Position numbers and translations under genes: made by a program. 64,000 nucleotides of DNA, taken from positions 3,866-67,865 of the forward strand of contig CAJUEL010000025.1 in assembly GCA_910585455.1 (NCBI GenBank), given 5' to 3'. Below are positions 8,205 to 15,939 of the stretch, piece by piece (within the stretch, counting starts at the first letter, position 1; each line of letters opens with the position of its first letter). Origin of the DNA: an uncultured Eisenbergiella sp. GTDB taxonomy: Bacteria; Bacillota; Clostridia; Lachnospirales; Lachnospiraceae. The notes beneath the pieces are model-generated. The model was not told the DNA's origin. It saw nothing but the letters and a program-made list of their open reading frames with translations, and did no database searches.

Positions 8205-9886
8205 AACAGGCGGAGATTTTGGGAGAACATAGAAAAAAGTGGCAGCGGCAAAAGGCGGACGGCAGGACACGGCTGTATTTCATGATGGGCGTGATTCTTT
8301 TGCTGCAATTGCTGGTGATTTTATATTTTTGCGGTAAAAAAACAGGCTTTCATTATGATGAGTATTATTCCTATTATTCTTCCAATGTAAGCCGTGGGCT
8401 TGTGCCGACGGACCGGGAGTGGAAGAGCGGCGCAGAAATTCTGGACGAATTTGTGGTGAAAAGGGGGGAAGGGTTTCGCTTTTCGGATGTGGTGCGCATG
8501 CAGACCTATGATGTGCATCCGCCTTTTTACTATCTATTGCTGCACGCGGTGTGTTCCCTGACGCCGGATGTATTTTCCAAATGGTCCGGACTGCTTTTGA
8601 ATCTGGTGTTTTTTGCGGCGGGCTGGTTTGTCCTGGCGCGTCTGACCTTTGCGCTGGTGTGCAGCACGCAGGGAGAAAAAAACGGGCGCATCGCGTCTTT
8701 GGCAATCTGTCTGCTTTACGGCTTTAATCCCGCAGTGATCAGCGGCATTATGCTGGTGCGGATGTATATGCTGCTGGAGCTTTTGGTGTTGTTTCTTTCC
8801 TGGCTGCATGTCCGGGCGGTTATCCGAAACAGGCGCGGATGGAAATTTTATGTGCCGGTCATCATTACGGTATATCTTGGATTTTTGACCCATTATTATT
8901 TCGCGGTTTATCTTTTCTTTCTGGCGGCAGCGATGGAAGTGCATCTGCTTTTGGAAAAGAAAGCCTGGGGACAGCGGTGGAAAAATTGTTTTATTTATGG
9001 CTTTGCGGTGGCAGGCGCCATGATAGCGGCAATAGTCAGCTATCCCGCCTGTCTGGGACATATTTTCCGGGGATATCGCGGGACGGAGGCGATGGGAGAA
9101 TTTTTCAACCTGCAAAATACCATGGGGCGTCTGCGCTTTTTTGCAGGGCTGCTCAATGAATATGTGTTTTCTTCTACGTTGCCCCTGCTGCTTCTGTTGC
9201 TTCTGCTGCTGGGAGTGACGGTGAAAATGCTGCAAAGACGAAAGGGCGTGCAAAGGGAGAGGGGAAAGTATAGCGCGTTGTGGATTTTGATGGCTGCGGT
9301 GGCAGGATATTTTGCGGTGGTTACGAAAACTGCGCTTTTGACAGCGGAAGAGGCGAATCGCTATCAGCTCCCGGTCTATGGATTGATTCTGATGCTGTTC
9401 CTGGTGATGACGGTGCTGCTTGCCGGCAGAATTGTGCTGCTGTCTGATCCCATAAAAAGAAAAAATGTCCTGATGTGGGCATTGGCGGGGCTTTTGCTTG
9501 TGCTGCCCTTTTTGGGGGAAATAAACGGACTTCTGCGCCGCAGAGTGCTCTTTTTGTATGAAGAGGATGCGGAAAACATTGCCCTTGCACAAGAAAATCA
9601 TGCGGTTCCCGTGGTTTATTTTTATAATGGAAACCTGACGTGGATGATCTGGGATGAATCTCTGGAGCTGATGCAGTATGACCGGATTTATTTTGTGAAC
9701 ATAGCGGATCTGTCTCCGCTTACAGATGATGTGCTGCAGGAAGCGCAGCGGCTGCTTGTCTATGTAGCGCGGGGGGAGGAGCAGGAGAGAGCGGTTTTTC
9801 TGGCAAAGGAAGCGCTCCGTGAGGGAAAACGTGCAGAAAAGGTGCGGGAGCTTTTGTATTGTGATCTGTACGAAATCACCGAATAA
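8201..9886 (+). CDS. GT39-like multi-pass membrane glycosyltransferase
   Basis: A 561-residue protein with about ten or eleven hydrophobic segments. After the first segment comes FHYDEYYSYY, which resembles the acidic first-loop motif of GT-C enzymes (GT39/ArnT-like), where the Asp/Glu pair takes part in transfer from a polyprenyl-phosphate sugar. The C-terminal 110 residues are soluble, as in many of these proteins. It starts with GTG at 8201, with CAGGAG 6 nt upstream and coupled to the small gene before it. The likely role is adding a sugar to an extracellular lipid or polymer from a lipid-linked donor; the acceptor is unknown. It could also be a membrane protein of unrelated function. Confidence 0.6.
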   Translation: MKQAEILGEHRKKWQRQKADGRTRLYFMMGVILLLQLLVILYFCGKKTGFHYDEYYSYYSSNVSRGLVPTDREWKSGAEILDEFVVKRGEGFRFSDVVRMQTYDVHPPFYYLLLHAVCSLTPDVFSKWSGLLLNLVFFAAGWFVLARLTFALVCSTQGEKNGRIASLAICLLYGFNPAVISGIMLVRMYMLLELLVLFLSWLHVRAVIRNRRGWKFYVPVIITVYLGFLTHYYFAVYLFFLAAAMEVHLLLEKKAWGQRWKNCFIYGFAVAGAMIAAIVSYPACLGHIFRGYRGTEAMGEFFNLQNTMGRLRFFAGLLNEYVFSSTLPLLLLLLLLLGVTVKMLQRRKGVQRERGKYSALWILMAAVAGYFAVVTKTALLTAEEANRYQLPVYGLILMLFLVMTVLLAGRIVLLSDPIKRKNVLMWALAGLLLVLPFLGEINGLLRRRVLFLYEEDAENIALAQENHAVPVVYFYNGNLTWMIWDESLELMQYDRIYFVNIADLSPLTDDVLQEAQRLLVYVARGEEQERAVFLAKEALREGKRAEKVRELLYCDLYEITE

Positions 9887-9894
9887 GAATACCA

Positions 9895-9932
9895 AAAACG
9901 TGCGCCAGCTGTCTGACGCACGTTTTATTTTT
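9895..9932. terminator. Intrinsic terminator
   Basis: AAAACGTGCG pairs with CGCACGTTTT across a 12-nt loop and is followed by ATTTTT, ending the GT39-like transcript. On the other strand the stem is also followed by TTTTT, so it can serve the convergent PAP2-like gene too. Confidence 0.85.
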
Positions 9933-10014
9933 GTGAACAGGGAGCCGGGCGGCCGTGCCTGCACGGACAGCTGGCGAATGCCGCAAGGGTTCTATAGGCT
10001 GTAGCATGAGAAAA

Positions 10015-10476
10015 TCATCCTAAAAACAGGCAGTAGCAGGTGCCGATGGCGATGCCGAGGATAGCGCCGATGAGCACCTGCAGTGGCGTGTGCCCGATAA
10101 ATTCTTTTAATTTTTCCTCGTAGGAAAGGGGCTTTCCCATATTCTGGAAAAATGTGATCATTTCATTGATGACCTGTGCCTGTAGTCCGGTTTCTCTTCG
10201 TACGCCCCGCGCATCATACATGACAATGATGGCGAGAATGGCGGAGACTGCAAACTGGAAGCTGCCGCCGCCGTAGAGGATGCCGGTGGAGGTGGCAAGG
10301 GCGCATACGGTTGCGGAGTGAGAGCTGGGCATGCCGCCGCTGCCGGTCAGGCGCTCCGGGCTGAAATTTTTGTTGATGCAGGTGTCGATGATCGTTTTGA
10401 GCACCTGGGCGACGAACCAGCCCGTGACAGCTGCCATGAAAACGGTATTGTGTACCAGTTCATTAATAAAGTTCAT
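10015..10476 (-). CDS. Divergent PAP2 family membrane protein (DUF212)
   Basis: A 153-residue membrane protein of the divergent PAP2 family. Signatures are GGMPSSHSATVCALA near residue 50, a DARGVRRETG segment, and GHTPLQVLIGAILGIAIG near the end, the last two resembling the third phosphatase motif. Related PAP2 proteins dephosphorylate lipid phosphates such as undecaprenyl diphosphate; whether this divergent branch is active is unclear. The start at 10476 has GAGGAGAGG 7 nt upstream. A promoter with 17-nt spacing lies just upstream. The gene is monocistronic and convergent to the GT39-like gene. Confidence 0.87.
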   Translation of the reverse strand: MNFINELVHNTVFMAAVTGWFVAQVLKTIIDTCINKNFSPERLTGSGGMPSSHSATVCALATSTGILYGGGSFQFAVSAILAIIVMYDARGVRRETGLQAQVINEMITFFQNMGKPLSYEEKLKEFIGHTPLQVLIGAILGIAIGTCYCLFLG

Positions 10477-10505
10477 ATCGAAACCTCTCCTCATTTGTGG
10501 TTTCT

Positions 10506-10534
10506 ATTTTACCCTCTTTTTGGAGGAATTACAA
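10506..10534 (-). promoter_or_regulatory. Promoter for the PAP2-like gene
   Basis: On the minus strand TTGTAA and TAAAAT are separated by 17 nt, about 30 nt before the start codon. The leader is short and carries the GAGGAGAGG ribosome site. Confidence 0.6.
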
Positions 10535-10591
10535 GAACAGGCGAAATAAATTTGATTTTTATGCGATTGCCCGTGGTACTTTTGGCGGAAT

Positions 10592-10900
10592 GGGGAGAAA
10601 GGACGGGAGGGACATACGGGGAAACGGGCGGAGAAAAGGCGGACGGGCGGAGGACACAGGCTGTTTCCAGCCGCATTATCCGGAGCGGGAAATTCCACAA
10701 AATGACCGGCTATTCCTGAACGGAACCGGGCGCAAAAAACTCACTGCGTTCAGACAGTTTTGCGCCCGGTTCCAGGAATATCCGTCCATTTTGGGAATTT
10801 CTCCGCTCCGGACAGAGCGACTGGAAACAGCCTGTGTCCTCCGCCCGTCCGCCCTCCCTCCGCCCGTTTCCCCGTATATCCCTCCCGTCCTTTCTCCCTC
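10592..10900. repeat. Giant imperfect palindrome (hairpin element 2)
   Basis: About 309 bp in one long inverted repeat with arms of about 145 bp. The outer left arm starts GGGAGAAAGGACGGGAGGGA and is matched by 10885-10900. The loop (10739-10760) reads CTCACTGCGTTCAGACAG, exactly the reverse complement of the loop of the element at 531-885. The inner part of the arms (ACAGGCTGTTTCC, TTATCCGGAG, GAAATTCC, GGCTATTCC, GGGCGCAAAA) is shared with that element, whereas the outer arms (GGACGGGAGGGA, ACGGGGAAACGGGCGGAG) are unrelated to its outer arms yet still self-complementary. The right end lies about 11 bp past the stop of proS, so it may also act in that transcript's 3' end. Confidence 0.85.
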
Positions 10901-10911
10901 TGCAGCCGTAA

Positions 10912-12240
10912 CTATTGTGCGTCCGTCAGGATTAGCCGGATCTGTTCCGCAGCCGTTTCTATGGGAACGGCGGTGGAAAATTTCTTGTCCCGTGAAACGA
11001 TTTCCACGATATTCTGCCGGATGTTCCGGGGGCTTATGATGGCCCGGAAGGGAGCGCCGATCAGGTCGGCGTCGGAAAACATGATGCCTGTGCTGACCGG
11101 GCGGTCATCGTAGATGACTTCGATGCCGTTGCTCTGCAACTTCCCATACAGCGCGTCGGCACAGGCTTTTACCCCGGGAGCATCGGCGCGTACGGCGCAA
11201 AGATGTATCTGCCAGGGGGCCACCGCCAGGGGCCATATGGGGCCATGATCATCATGGTGGGCTTCGCAGATGGAGGCGGCGAGCCTGCCGATGCCAATGC
11301 CGTAGCAGCCCATGACCGGATATTGTGTTTCTCCGTTTTTGCCGGTAAAGGTCATGTTCATGGATCTGGTGTATTTGGTTCCCAGCTGGAAGATGTTGCC
11401 CACCTCAATGCCCCGGGAAACCGAAAGCGCCGGCTTTTTGCAGTGTGGGCAGATGTCGCCTTCCTGTACTTTGGCAGAATCATGCAAATCTGTATTCCGG
11501 ACATCACAGGTCATATCAGGTCCGGCATGGTGGGCTTCCATGTTTGCCCGGTAATCGCATTCCTTACAGATGACGATGGAATCTTCTCCGACCGGGGTGA
11601 GCAGCATAAATTCGTGAGAAATGCTGCCGCCCATCATGCCGGAATCGGATGCGACCGATATGACGTCTGGCAGTCCCACTCTGAAAAAGATGCGGTGATA
11701 GGCATCGTGACAGCGGGCATAGTATTCCTCCAGATCCGCCTGATTTGTGTGGAAGGAATAGGCGTCCTTCATGGTAAATTCCCGGACCCGGATCAGTCCT
11801 GCCCGCGGTCTTGCTTCATCCCGGAATTTGGTCTGGAACTGGTAAATCATGAACGGATATTTTGTGTAGCTTTGTCCGTATTCCCGCACCAGCGAAACAG
11901 CCGCCTCCTCATGTGTCATTCCCAGGACCAGAGGGCTGTTGCTGCGGTCATGGAAACGCACCATTTCTTTGCCGATGCTTTCATATCTGCCGGATTCCTG
12001 CCATAGGGATGCGGGCATCACGACGGGAAACTGCACCTCCTGTCCGTCAATTGCGTCCATTTCCTCACGAATAATTTCTTCAATTTTCCGGGTCACTCTT
12101 TTGAGCGGCATGTAAGAGGAATAGATGCCGTTTGCCACATATTTTATGTAGCCGCCGCGCATCATGAGCGCATGGCTGTCCACGATACAGTCTGCCGGTT
12201 TTTCCCGGAAGCGATCTCCCACAAGCTTTTCCAGTTTCAT
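10912..12240 (-). CDS. proS: Prolyl-tRNA synthetase, short form lacking the insertion (editing) domain
   Basis: Class II synthetase charging tRNA-Pro in the cytoplasm. Motif 2 is in the RDEARPRAGLIRVREFTMKD segment, motif 3 in GCYGIGIGRL, and the anticodon-binding domain begins near YDDRPVSTGIMFSDADLIGAP. The protein has 442 residues against about 570 for common bacterial ProRS: the large insertion domain that edits Ala-tRNA-Pro is missing, and a short segment with CKECD and CPHC pairs takes its place. The start at 12240 has TGGAGG upstream and gives the usual MKLEKL N-terminus. A T-box riboswitch in the leader confirms amino-acid control. A second full-length ProRS elsewhere in the genome would not be surprising. 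Confidence 0.93.
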   Translation of the reverse strand: MKLEKLVGDRFREKPADCIVDSHALMMRGGYIKYVANGIYSSYMPLKRVTRKIEEIIREEMDAIDGQEVQFPVVMPASLWQESGRYESIGKEMVRFHDRSNSPLVLGMTHEEAAVSLVREYGQSYTKYPFMIYQFQTKFRDEARPRAGLIRVREFTMKDAYSFHTNQADLEEYYARCHDAYHRIFFRVGLPDVISVASDSGMMGGSISHEFMLLTPVGEDSIVICKECDYRANMEAHHAGPDMTCDVRNTDLHDSAKVQEGDICPHCKKPALSVSRGIEVGNIFQLGTKYTRSMNMTFTGKNGETQYPVMGCYGIGIGRLAASICEAHHDDHGPIWPLAVAPWQIHLCAVRADAPGVKACADALYGKLQSNGIEVIYDDRPVSTGIMFSDADLIGAPFRAIISPRNIRQNIVEIVSRDKKFSTAVPIETAAEQIRLILTDAQ

Positions 12241-12272
12241 AAATGATACCTCCATTCTTCTTTTTTGAACAC

Positions 12273-12545
12273 AAAAAAGCCCTGAACCGGCATGTTGCCA
12301 GCCCAGGGCGAACTGTTTAAGTCCGTGGTACCACCTGAATTCGGATAGAATCCGCGCTTTTAGGCACGGGACCAAAATCCGATGCCGCTGCCCGGTAACG
12401 GGAGCACCCGGTGAAGCTTACTGAAAATTTCGGCTCACAGCTCAAAGAGGGGTTGGGCATCCATCCAATAAAGGCTCGCACCGCCCGCCTTCTCTCTGAA
12501 AATTCAGGATGCTTACTGTTTCTTATCATCGCTTTTGTGTTCAAT
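12273..12545 (-). ncRNA. T-box riboswitch, proline-specific, leader of proS
   Basis: The minus strand carries GGTGGTACCACGGA (12322-12335), the conserved T-box bulge sequence that pairs with the acceptor end of uncharged tRNA. It is followed by a terminator stem (GCCCTGGGC...GTTCAGGGC) and TTTTTT at 12273-12278. Upstream lie stem I elements with an AGAGAG motif and a GGCGGTGCGAGCC segment. A CCC/CCT run near 12450 could be the proline specifier codon. Uncharged tRNA-Pro should favour the antiterminator and allow proS expression. Confidence 0.92.
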
Positions 12546-12552
12546 TTCGGAA

Positions 12553-12580
12553 ATTATACCATAGAATGGCCGTTTGTCAA
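12553..12580 (-). promoter_or_regulatory. Consensus sigma-A promoter for the T-box/proS transcript
   Basis: On the minus strand a perfect TTGACA is followed after 16 nt by a perfect TATAAT, just upstream of the T-box leader. The gap 12581-12825 holds, in addition, a CAGGAGC...GCTCCTG hairpin near 12740-12768 and a CTGCAG repeat before the Rpn gene. Confidence 0.9.
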
Positions 12581-12825
12581 GGCACAATGGGGGATTTTCC
12601 TGGTTTATTTAAGAAAGTTTTTATTTGCATCCGGGCTTGCTCTATGCTAGACTTAATGCAAGCATAAATTTTCTAGGTGATCGGATGTCTTTCTACAGTC
12701 TATTTTCGGAAACTCTATGCTTACAGTCCAATTTATAATGCAGGAGCGACCAAAAAGGACGTGCTCCTGACAATTACGAAGGGAGGAGCATCCTGCAGAA
12801 AAATCTGCAGGGTAAAAGCGACAGG

Positions 12826-13782
12826 ATGACCAAAGCAAAACAGAAATTAAAGCCGGATGTCGTGCTGAAAAAATATTGGCGCGATAATGGGCGATTTGCC
12901 GATCTTTTTAATGCGGTGTTGTTTGGAGGACGGCAGGTGATCAGACCGGAGGAGCTTGAGGATGTTGATACGGTGGAGTCTTCTGTGATGGAACATGGAA
13001 AGCATGTCGAGAGCATACAGGCGGTCAGAGATAACATGAAAGTGAGGAAGCGATCAACGGTATATGGAACGGAATTTGTGATGCTGGGGAACGAAGGGCA
13101 GGAGCATATTCATTACGCAATGCCCATGCGGGTCATGGGATATGATTATGGTTCCTACAAAAAGCAATATGACAGCAATGCAGAAAAGCGCCGCACCAGG
13201 GATGGTATGGAAGACGACGAATACCTCTCCAGAATGAAAAAGAATGATAAATTTGCGCCGGTTATAACCGTAGTGGTTTATTATGGGGAAAAACCATGGG
13301 ACGCAGCGGTAACGCTTCATGGCATGCTTCAGATTCCACCGGAATTAAAGGGGTACGTGAATGATTACAAAATTCTGCTCGTGGAAGCCAGGAATAATGA
13401 TCTTTTTTTTCATAACGGGGATAATGCTGATTTGTTCCAGCTGTTGGGCATTCTTCTTGACAGAGGCATTTCGAGAAAAGAAGCCAGGGAAAAAGCAATA
13501 CAGTACAGCAAAGAGCATCAAACGGACCGCTCTGTCATCATGACGGTGGCAGGAGTCGCGAATGCCAGGATTGATTATAATATTTTTCAGAATGGAGGGG
13601 CAGGGATGTATTCAGTGTTTGAGGATGCGATAAATGAAGGAAAAGCGGAAGGAATCATAGAGTCCTGTTTTGAATTCGGACTTTCTGAGGAAGATATCCG
13701 GGAACGATTGCAGAGAAAGCTGAACATATCTTTTCAGGCAGCACAGAAATACATGAACGAATATAAAAAGCAGACCATATAA
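12826..13782 (+). CDS. Rpn family recombination-promoting nuclease / putative transposase-like protein
   Basis: A 318-residue member of the Rpn/PD-(D/E)XK group common in Lachnospiraceae. The core segments GNEGQEHIHYAMPMRVMGYDY and APVITVVVYYG match these proteins, and the C-terminal part ends with helical DNA-binding-like segments. In family members the catalytic signature is an Asp before an E-x-Q; here the E-x-Q is present (NEGQ), while the position that often holds Asp reads KRSTVY, so activity is uncertain. Experimentally studied Rpn proteins cut DNA and promote recombination. The start at 12826 lacks an ideal ribosome site (CAGGG lies 12 nt upstream). It converges with a membrane-protein gene. 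It could be a domesticated or relic mobile gene. Confidence 0.75.
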   Translation: MTKAKQKLKPDVVLKKYWRDNGRFADLFNAVLFGGRQVIRPEELEDVDTVESSVMEHGKHVESIQAVRDNMKVRKRSTVYGTEFVMLGNEGQEHIHYAMPMRVMGYDYGSYKKQYDSNAEKRRTRDGMEDDEYLSRMKKNDKFAPVITVVVYYGEKPWDAAVTLHGMLQIPPELKGYVNDYKILLVEARNNDLFFHNGDNADLFQLLGILLDRGISRKEAREKAIQYSKEHQTDRSVIMTVAGVANARIDYNIFQNGGAGMYSVFEDAINEGKAEGIIESCFEFGLSEEDIRERLQRKLNISFQAAQKYMNEYKKQTI

Positions 13783-13801
13783 CCATGATCTGCTCACGTT
13801 A

Positions 13802-15604
13802 TTATCTGGAAAAGCTGTATCGCTCCTCCTTTTTTCTGCCCAGAATGACGACCGAAATCAGAAAGGGCATGCCCAGGATCATCGGATAGGCGTAGCGCAA
13901 ATCGGATGCTACCGGGGTTGCGAGAAGCAGCGTCAGGATTGTGCCGATGAACGGGAGAAATAAAAGCAGATATTTCCTCTCCCCATATAAAAACTGGAAA
14001 ACAGCGAGAAACAGCATCAGCCAGGTAAAAGCCCCGATGCTCCACAAAAGTCCGTACACGGGGAAAATGTCGGGCATTTTCAACAAAAGCTCACTGATCT
14101 TGACCGGAAGCTGTCCGCGCAGCAGATGTGGCCAGGAAAGACCTGCCTCATTGGGAGACATGCCTTCATAGGTGCGCAGATCCGCCGGAGCGGGATACCA
14201 GTAGCCCTTCGTCTGGTCGATAAACGCCTCCAGATAATCCCGGGGATAAGTCATTCCAAGCTGTACCCACAGGCGGAAAAATTCCGGCTTATGATCGGCA
14301 AGATAATCCGCGTTGTTATAAATGACAAGCGCTTTGACAGGATCAGAGATAACCGGGTCATAGTAGTCGGGGATCAGGGAAATATCGACAACCTGATTGA
14401 TCAGCGCTTCCTGTTTGGAGGTCAGACTGCGCCCTTCGGTTACGACTCTTGCCACCTGCTGGAGCGGGATGGAAAGAGATTCTGTAAAATGAGGGTCCGC
14501 CACATTGAAATGATGGAACAGAGGCCCTTTTACCAATAAAGCCAAAAGCAGGATGGCAAGCTGCATGGGAAGCATGATTTTTATGCGCCGCCGGAAGGTG
14601 ATCAGCACAAAGGGCAGCATGAAAAGAAATACATACAGCCCGTTGGAGCGCAGCATGCAGGTGAGCCAGCCAGAAAAAAACAGCAAAACAAGGACGCCCC
14701 AGTGGGTTTTTATGCGCCAGTCCGAATCCGAAAGCAGACGGAAAAGAACGATGGCATAGAGCAGTACAAAGGCGGAAAATAAAATATCCTTCCACATGGT
14801 GACGGCATAAATGCCGTTATAGGGGATGAGTGCCCAGAAAGCGACCCAGAGCGCCAGCATCCATTTGGGAATGCCACTTTTTGCCAATTGGGAAACACAG
14901 CAGGTTTCCACACCGGCGAGAACAAACATCTGGAACAGAATATAGCAGGCAATTCCTGCGTTGACATTGCCTGTGATTCCAAAGCCGATGCGGTAAAGCA
15001 GCCCGAACAGCAGGGTATGGATCAGGGAATGATGGCTGCTGTAAGGAATCAGTCCCGTTATCTGGGAAAACTGACTGATGCTGTCCGGCGTCATGACGCC
15101 GGGATAGTTATAAAGAAACCAGAACAGCCAGCCCAACAGGAGGGCACAGAATACAAGCGCCTTATGAAAAAAAGAAAGCGGCGCTTCATTCAGGGCAGGC
15201 TGGTGGGCGGAAAGAAGCAAAAGCAGGATCCGCACACAGCAAAAAAATAAAAAGAACAGCCCCGCCGCCGTGGCAAGGACATAGCTGAAACGGAACAGCC
15301 TGCTGTCAAAGCCGCCGGTCAGCCGGGTATGCTCTGCTGCCATATAAAAAGCGGCATACAGCGCGGAAAGCAGCGCGCCAGTGACAAAAAAGCCCCGGGG
15401 AGGATTGCTGTTATCCAGAAGATGCCGGGAGCAGGAAAACAAAAGAAGCATCATGCCGAAAATCAGAACGGATAAAATATTGGCTGTGGAAATGCCTCCT
15501 ATGTTGCAAAGCGCAAAGGCAGCAAGCCAGGATTGCACAAGATAAAAAATCAGCTCCTGGATTTCCGGGTGTTTTTTCGTTTTTTTATGAAAAAGAGCAT
15601 GCAT
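13802..15604 (-). CDS. Polytopic membrane protein, DUF6020-like, probable GT-C glycosyltransferase relative
   Basis: A 600-residue protein with about 13 hydrophobic segments. An extracellular-loop motif PGVMTPDSISQFSQ, then HHSLIHTLLFGLLYRIG, resembles DUF6020 and related GT-C-like membrane proteins of Firmicutes. The start at 15604 is chosen because AGGGAGG lies 6 nt upstream; an open frame continues to 15841 but runs into a tandem repeat and codes for nothing recognisable. It is divergent from the next membrane gene, and both border the polysaccharide cluster. The role is probably in surface glycan assembly or modification, but the activity is unproven. It is convergent with the Rpn gene, with a 19-bp gap. 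Confidence 0.6.
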   Translation of the reverse strand: MHALFHKKTKKHPEIQELIFYLVQSWLAAFALCNIGGISTANILSVLIFGMMLLLFSCSRHLLDNSNPPRGFFVTGALLSALYAAFYMAAEHTRLTGGFDSRLFRFSYVLATAAGLFFLFFCCVRILLLLLSAHQPALNEAPLSFFHKALVFCALLLGWLFWFLYNYPGVMTPDSISQFSQITGLIPYSSHHSLIHTLLFGLLYRIGFGITGNVNAGIACYILFQMFVLAGVETCCVSQLAKSGIPKWMLALWVAFWALIPYNGIYAVTMWKDILFSAFVLLYAIVLFRLLSDSDWRIKTHWGVLVLLFFSGWLTCMLRSNGLYVFLFMLPFVLITFRRRIKIMLPMQLAILLLALLVKGPLFHHFNVADPHFTESLSIPLQQVARVVTEGRSLTSKQEALINQVVDISLIPDYYDPVISDPVKALVIYNNADYLADHKPEFFRLWVQLGMTYPRDYLEAFIDQTKGYWYPAPADLRTYEGMSPNEAGLSWPHLLRGQLPVKISELLLKMPDIFPVYGLLWSIGAFTWLMLFLAVFQFLYGERKYLLLFLPFIGTILTLLLATPVASDLRYAYPMILGMPFLISVVILGRKKEERYSFSR

Positions 15605-15756
15605 AAAAAGCCTCCCTGTCATTGTCATTTTTAAGCCGGAGTACACAAAAAGCCTCCAACCCTGCTTGCATTGTAACGGCTGCACCCCGAAAAAGCAAGG
15701 GATTTCGGGGAAAAAGGGTGATTTTATGCGGGGGATGTAGTATAATAAAGCATATG

Positions 15757-15908
15757 AGCGAACGAAAGTGAGCTCATATGCGCTACTTCTCAAATGCGAA
15801 GCGTTTGAGAAGGGACCCGAAGCGAACGGAAGTGAGCTCATATGTGCTACTTCTCAAATGCGAAGCGTTTGAGAAGGGACCCGAAGCGAACGAAAGTGAG
15901 CTCATATG
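15757..15908 (+). repeat. 64-bp tandem repeat, 2.4 copies, in a 5' leader
   Basis: Two full 64-bp units (15757-15820, 15821-15884) and a 24-bp partial unit (15885-15908). Each full unit starts AGCGAACGAAAGTGAGCTCA (one unit has GGAAG), ends in GGGACCCGA, and contains the hairpin CTTCTCAAA-TGCGAAGCG-TTTGAGAAG. The first copy differs from the second at only two positions. A TATAAT box at 15741-15746 lies just upstream, so the repeats would be transcribed as the leader of the next gene. There are no spacers, so this is not a CRISPR array. Confidence 0.85.
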
Positions 15909-15939
15909 CTTTGATGTACAGGAAACGGAAGTATTGTAT

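Noticed and set aside
8534..9964. A 476-residue minus-strand open frame opposite the GT39-like gene
   Set aside because: It is rich in His, Gln and Arg, as mirror frames of hydrophobic genes are, has no ribosome site, and the + strand gene shows clear membrane segments.
11203..12006. A 267-residue + strand frame opposite proS
   Set aside because: It is antisense to a well-supported synthetase; no ribosome site and no family pattern.
15757..15908. Repeats considered as a CRISPR array
   Set aside because: The 64-bp units are adjacent with no unique spacers, and there are no cas genes in the window.
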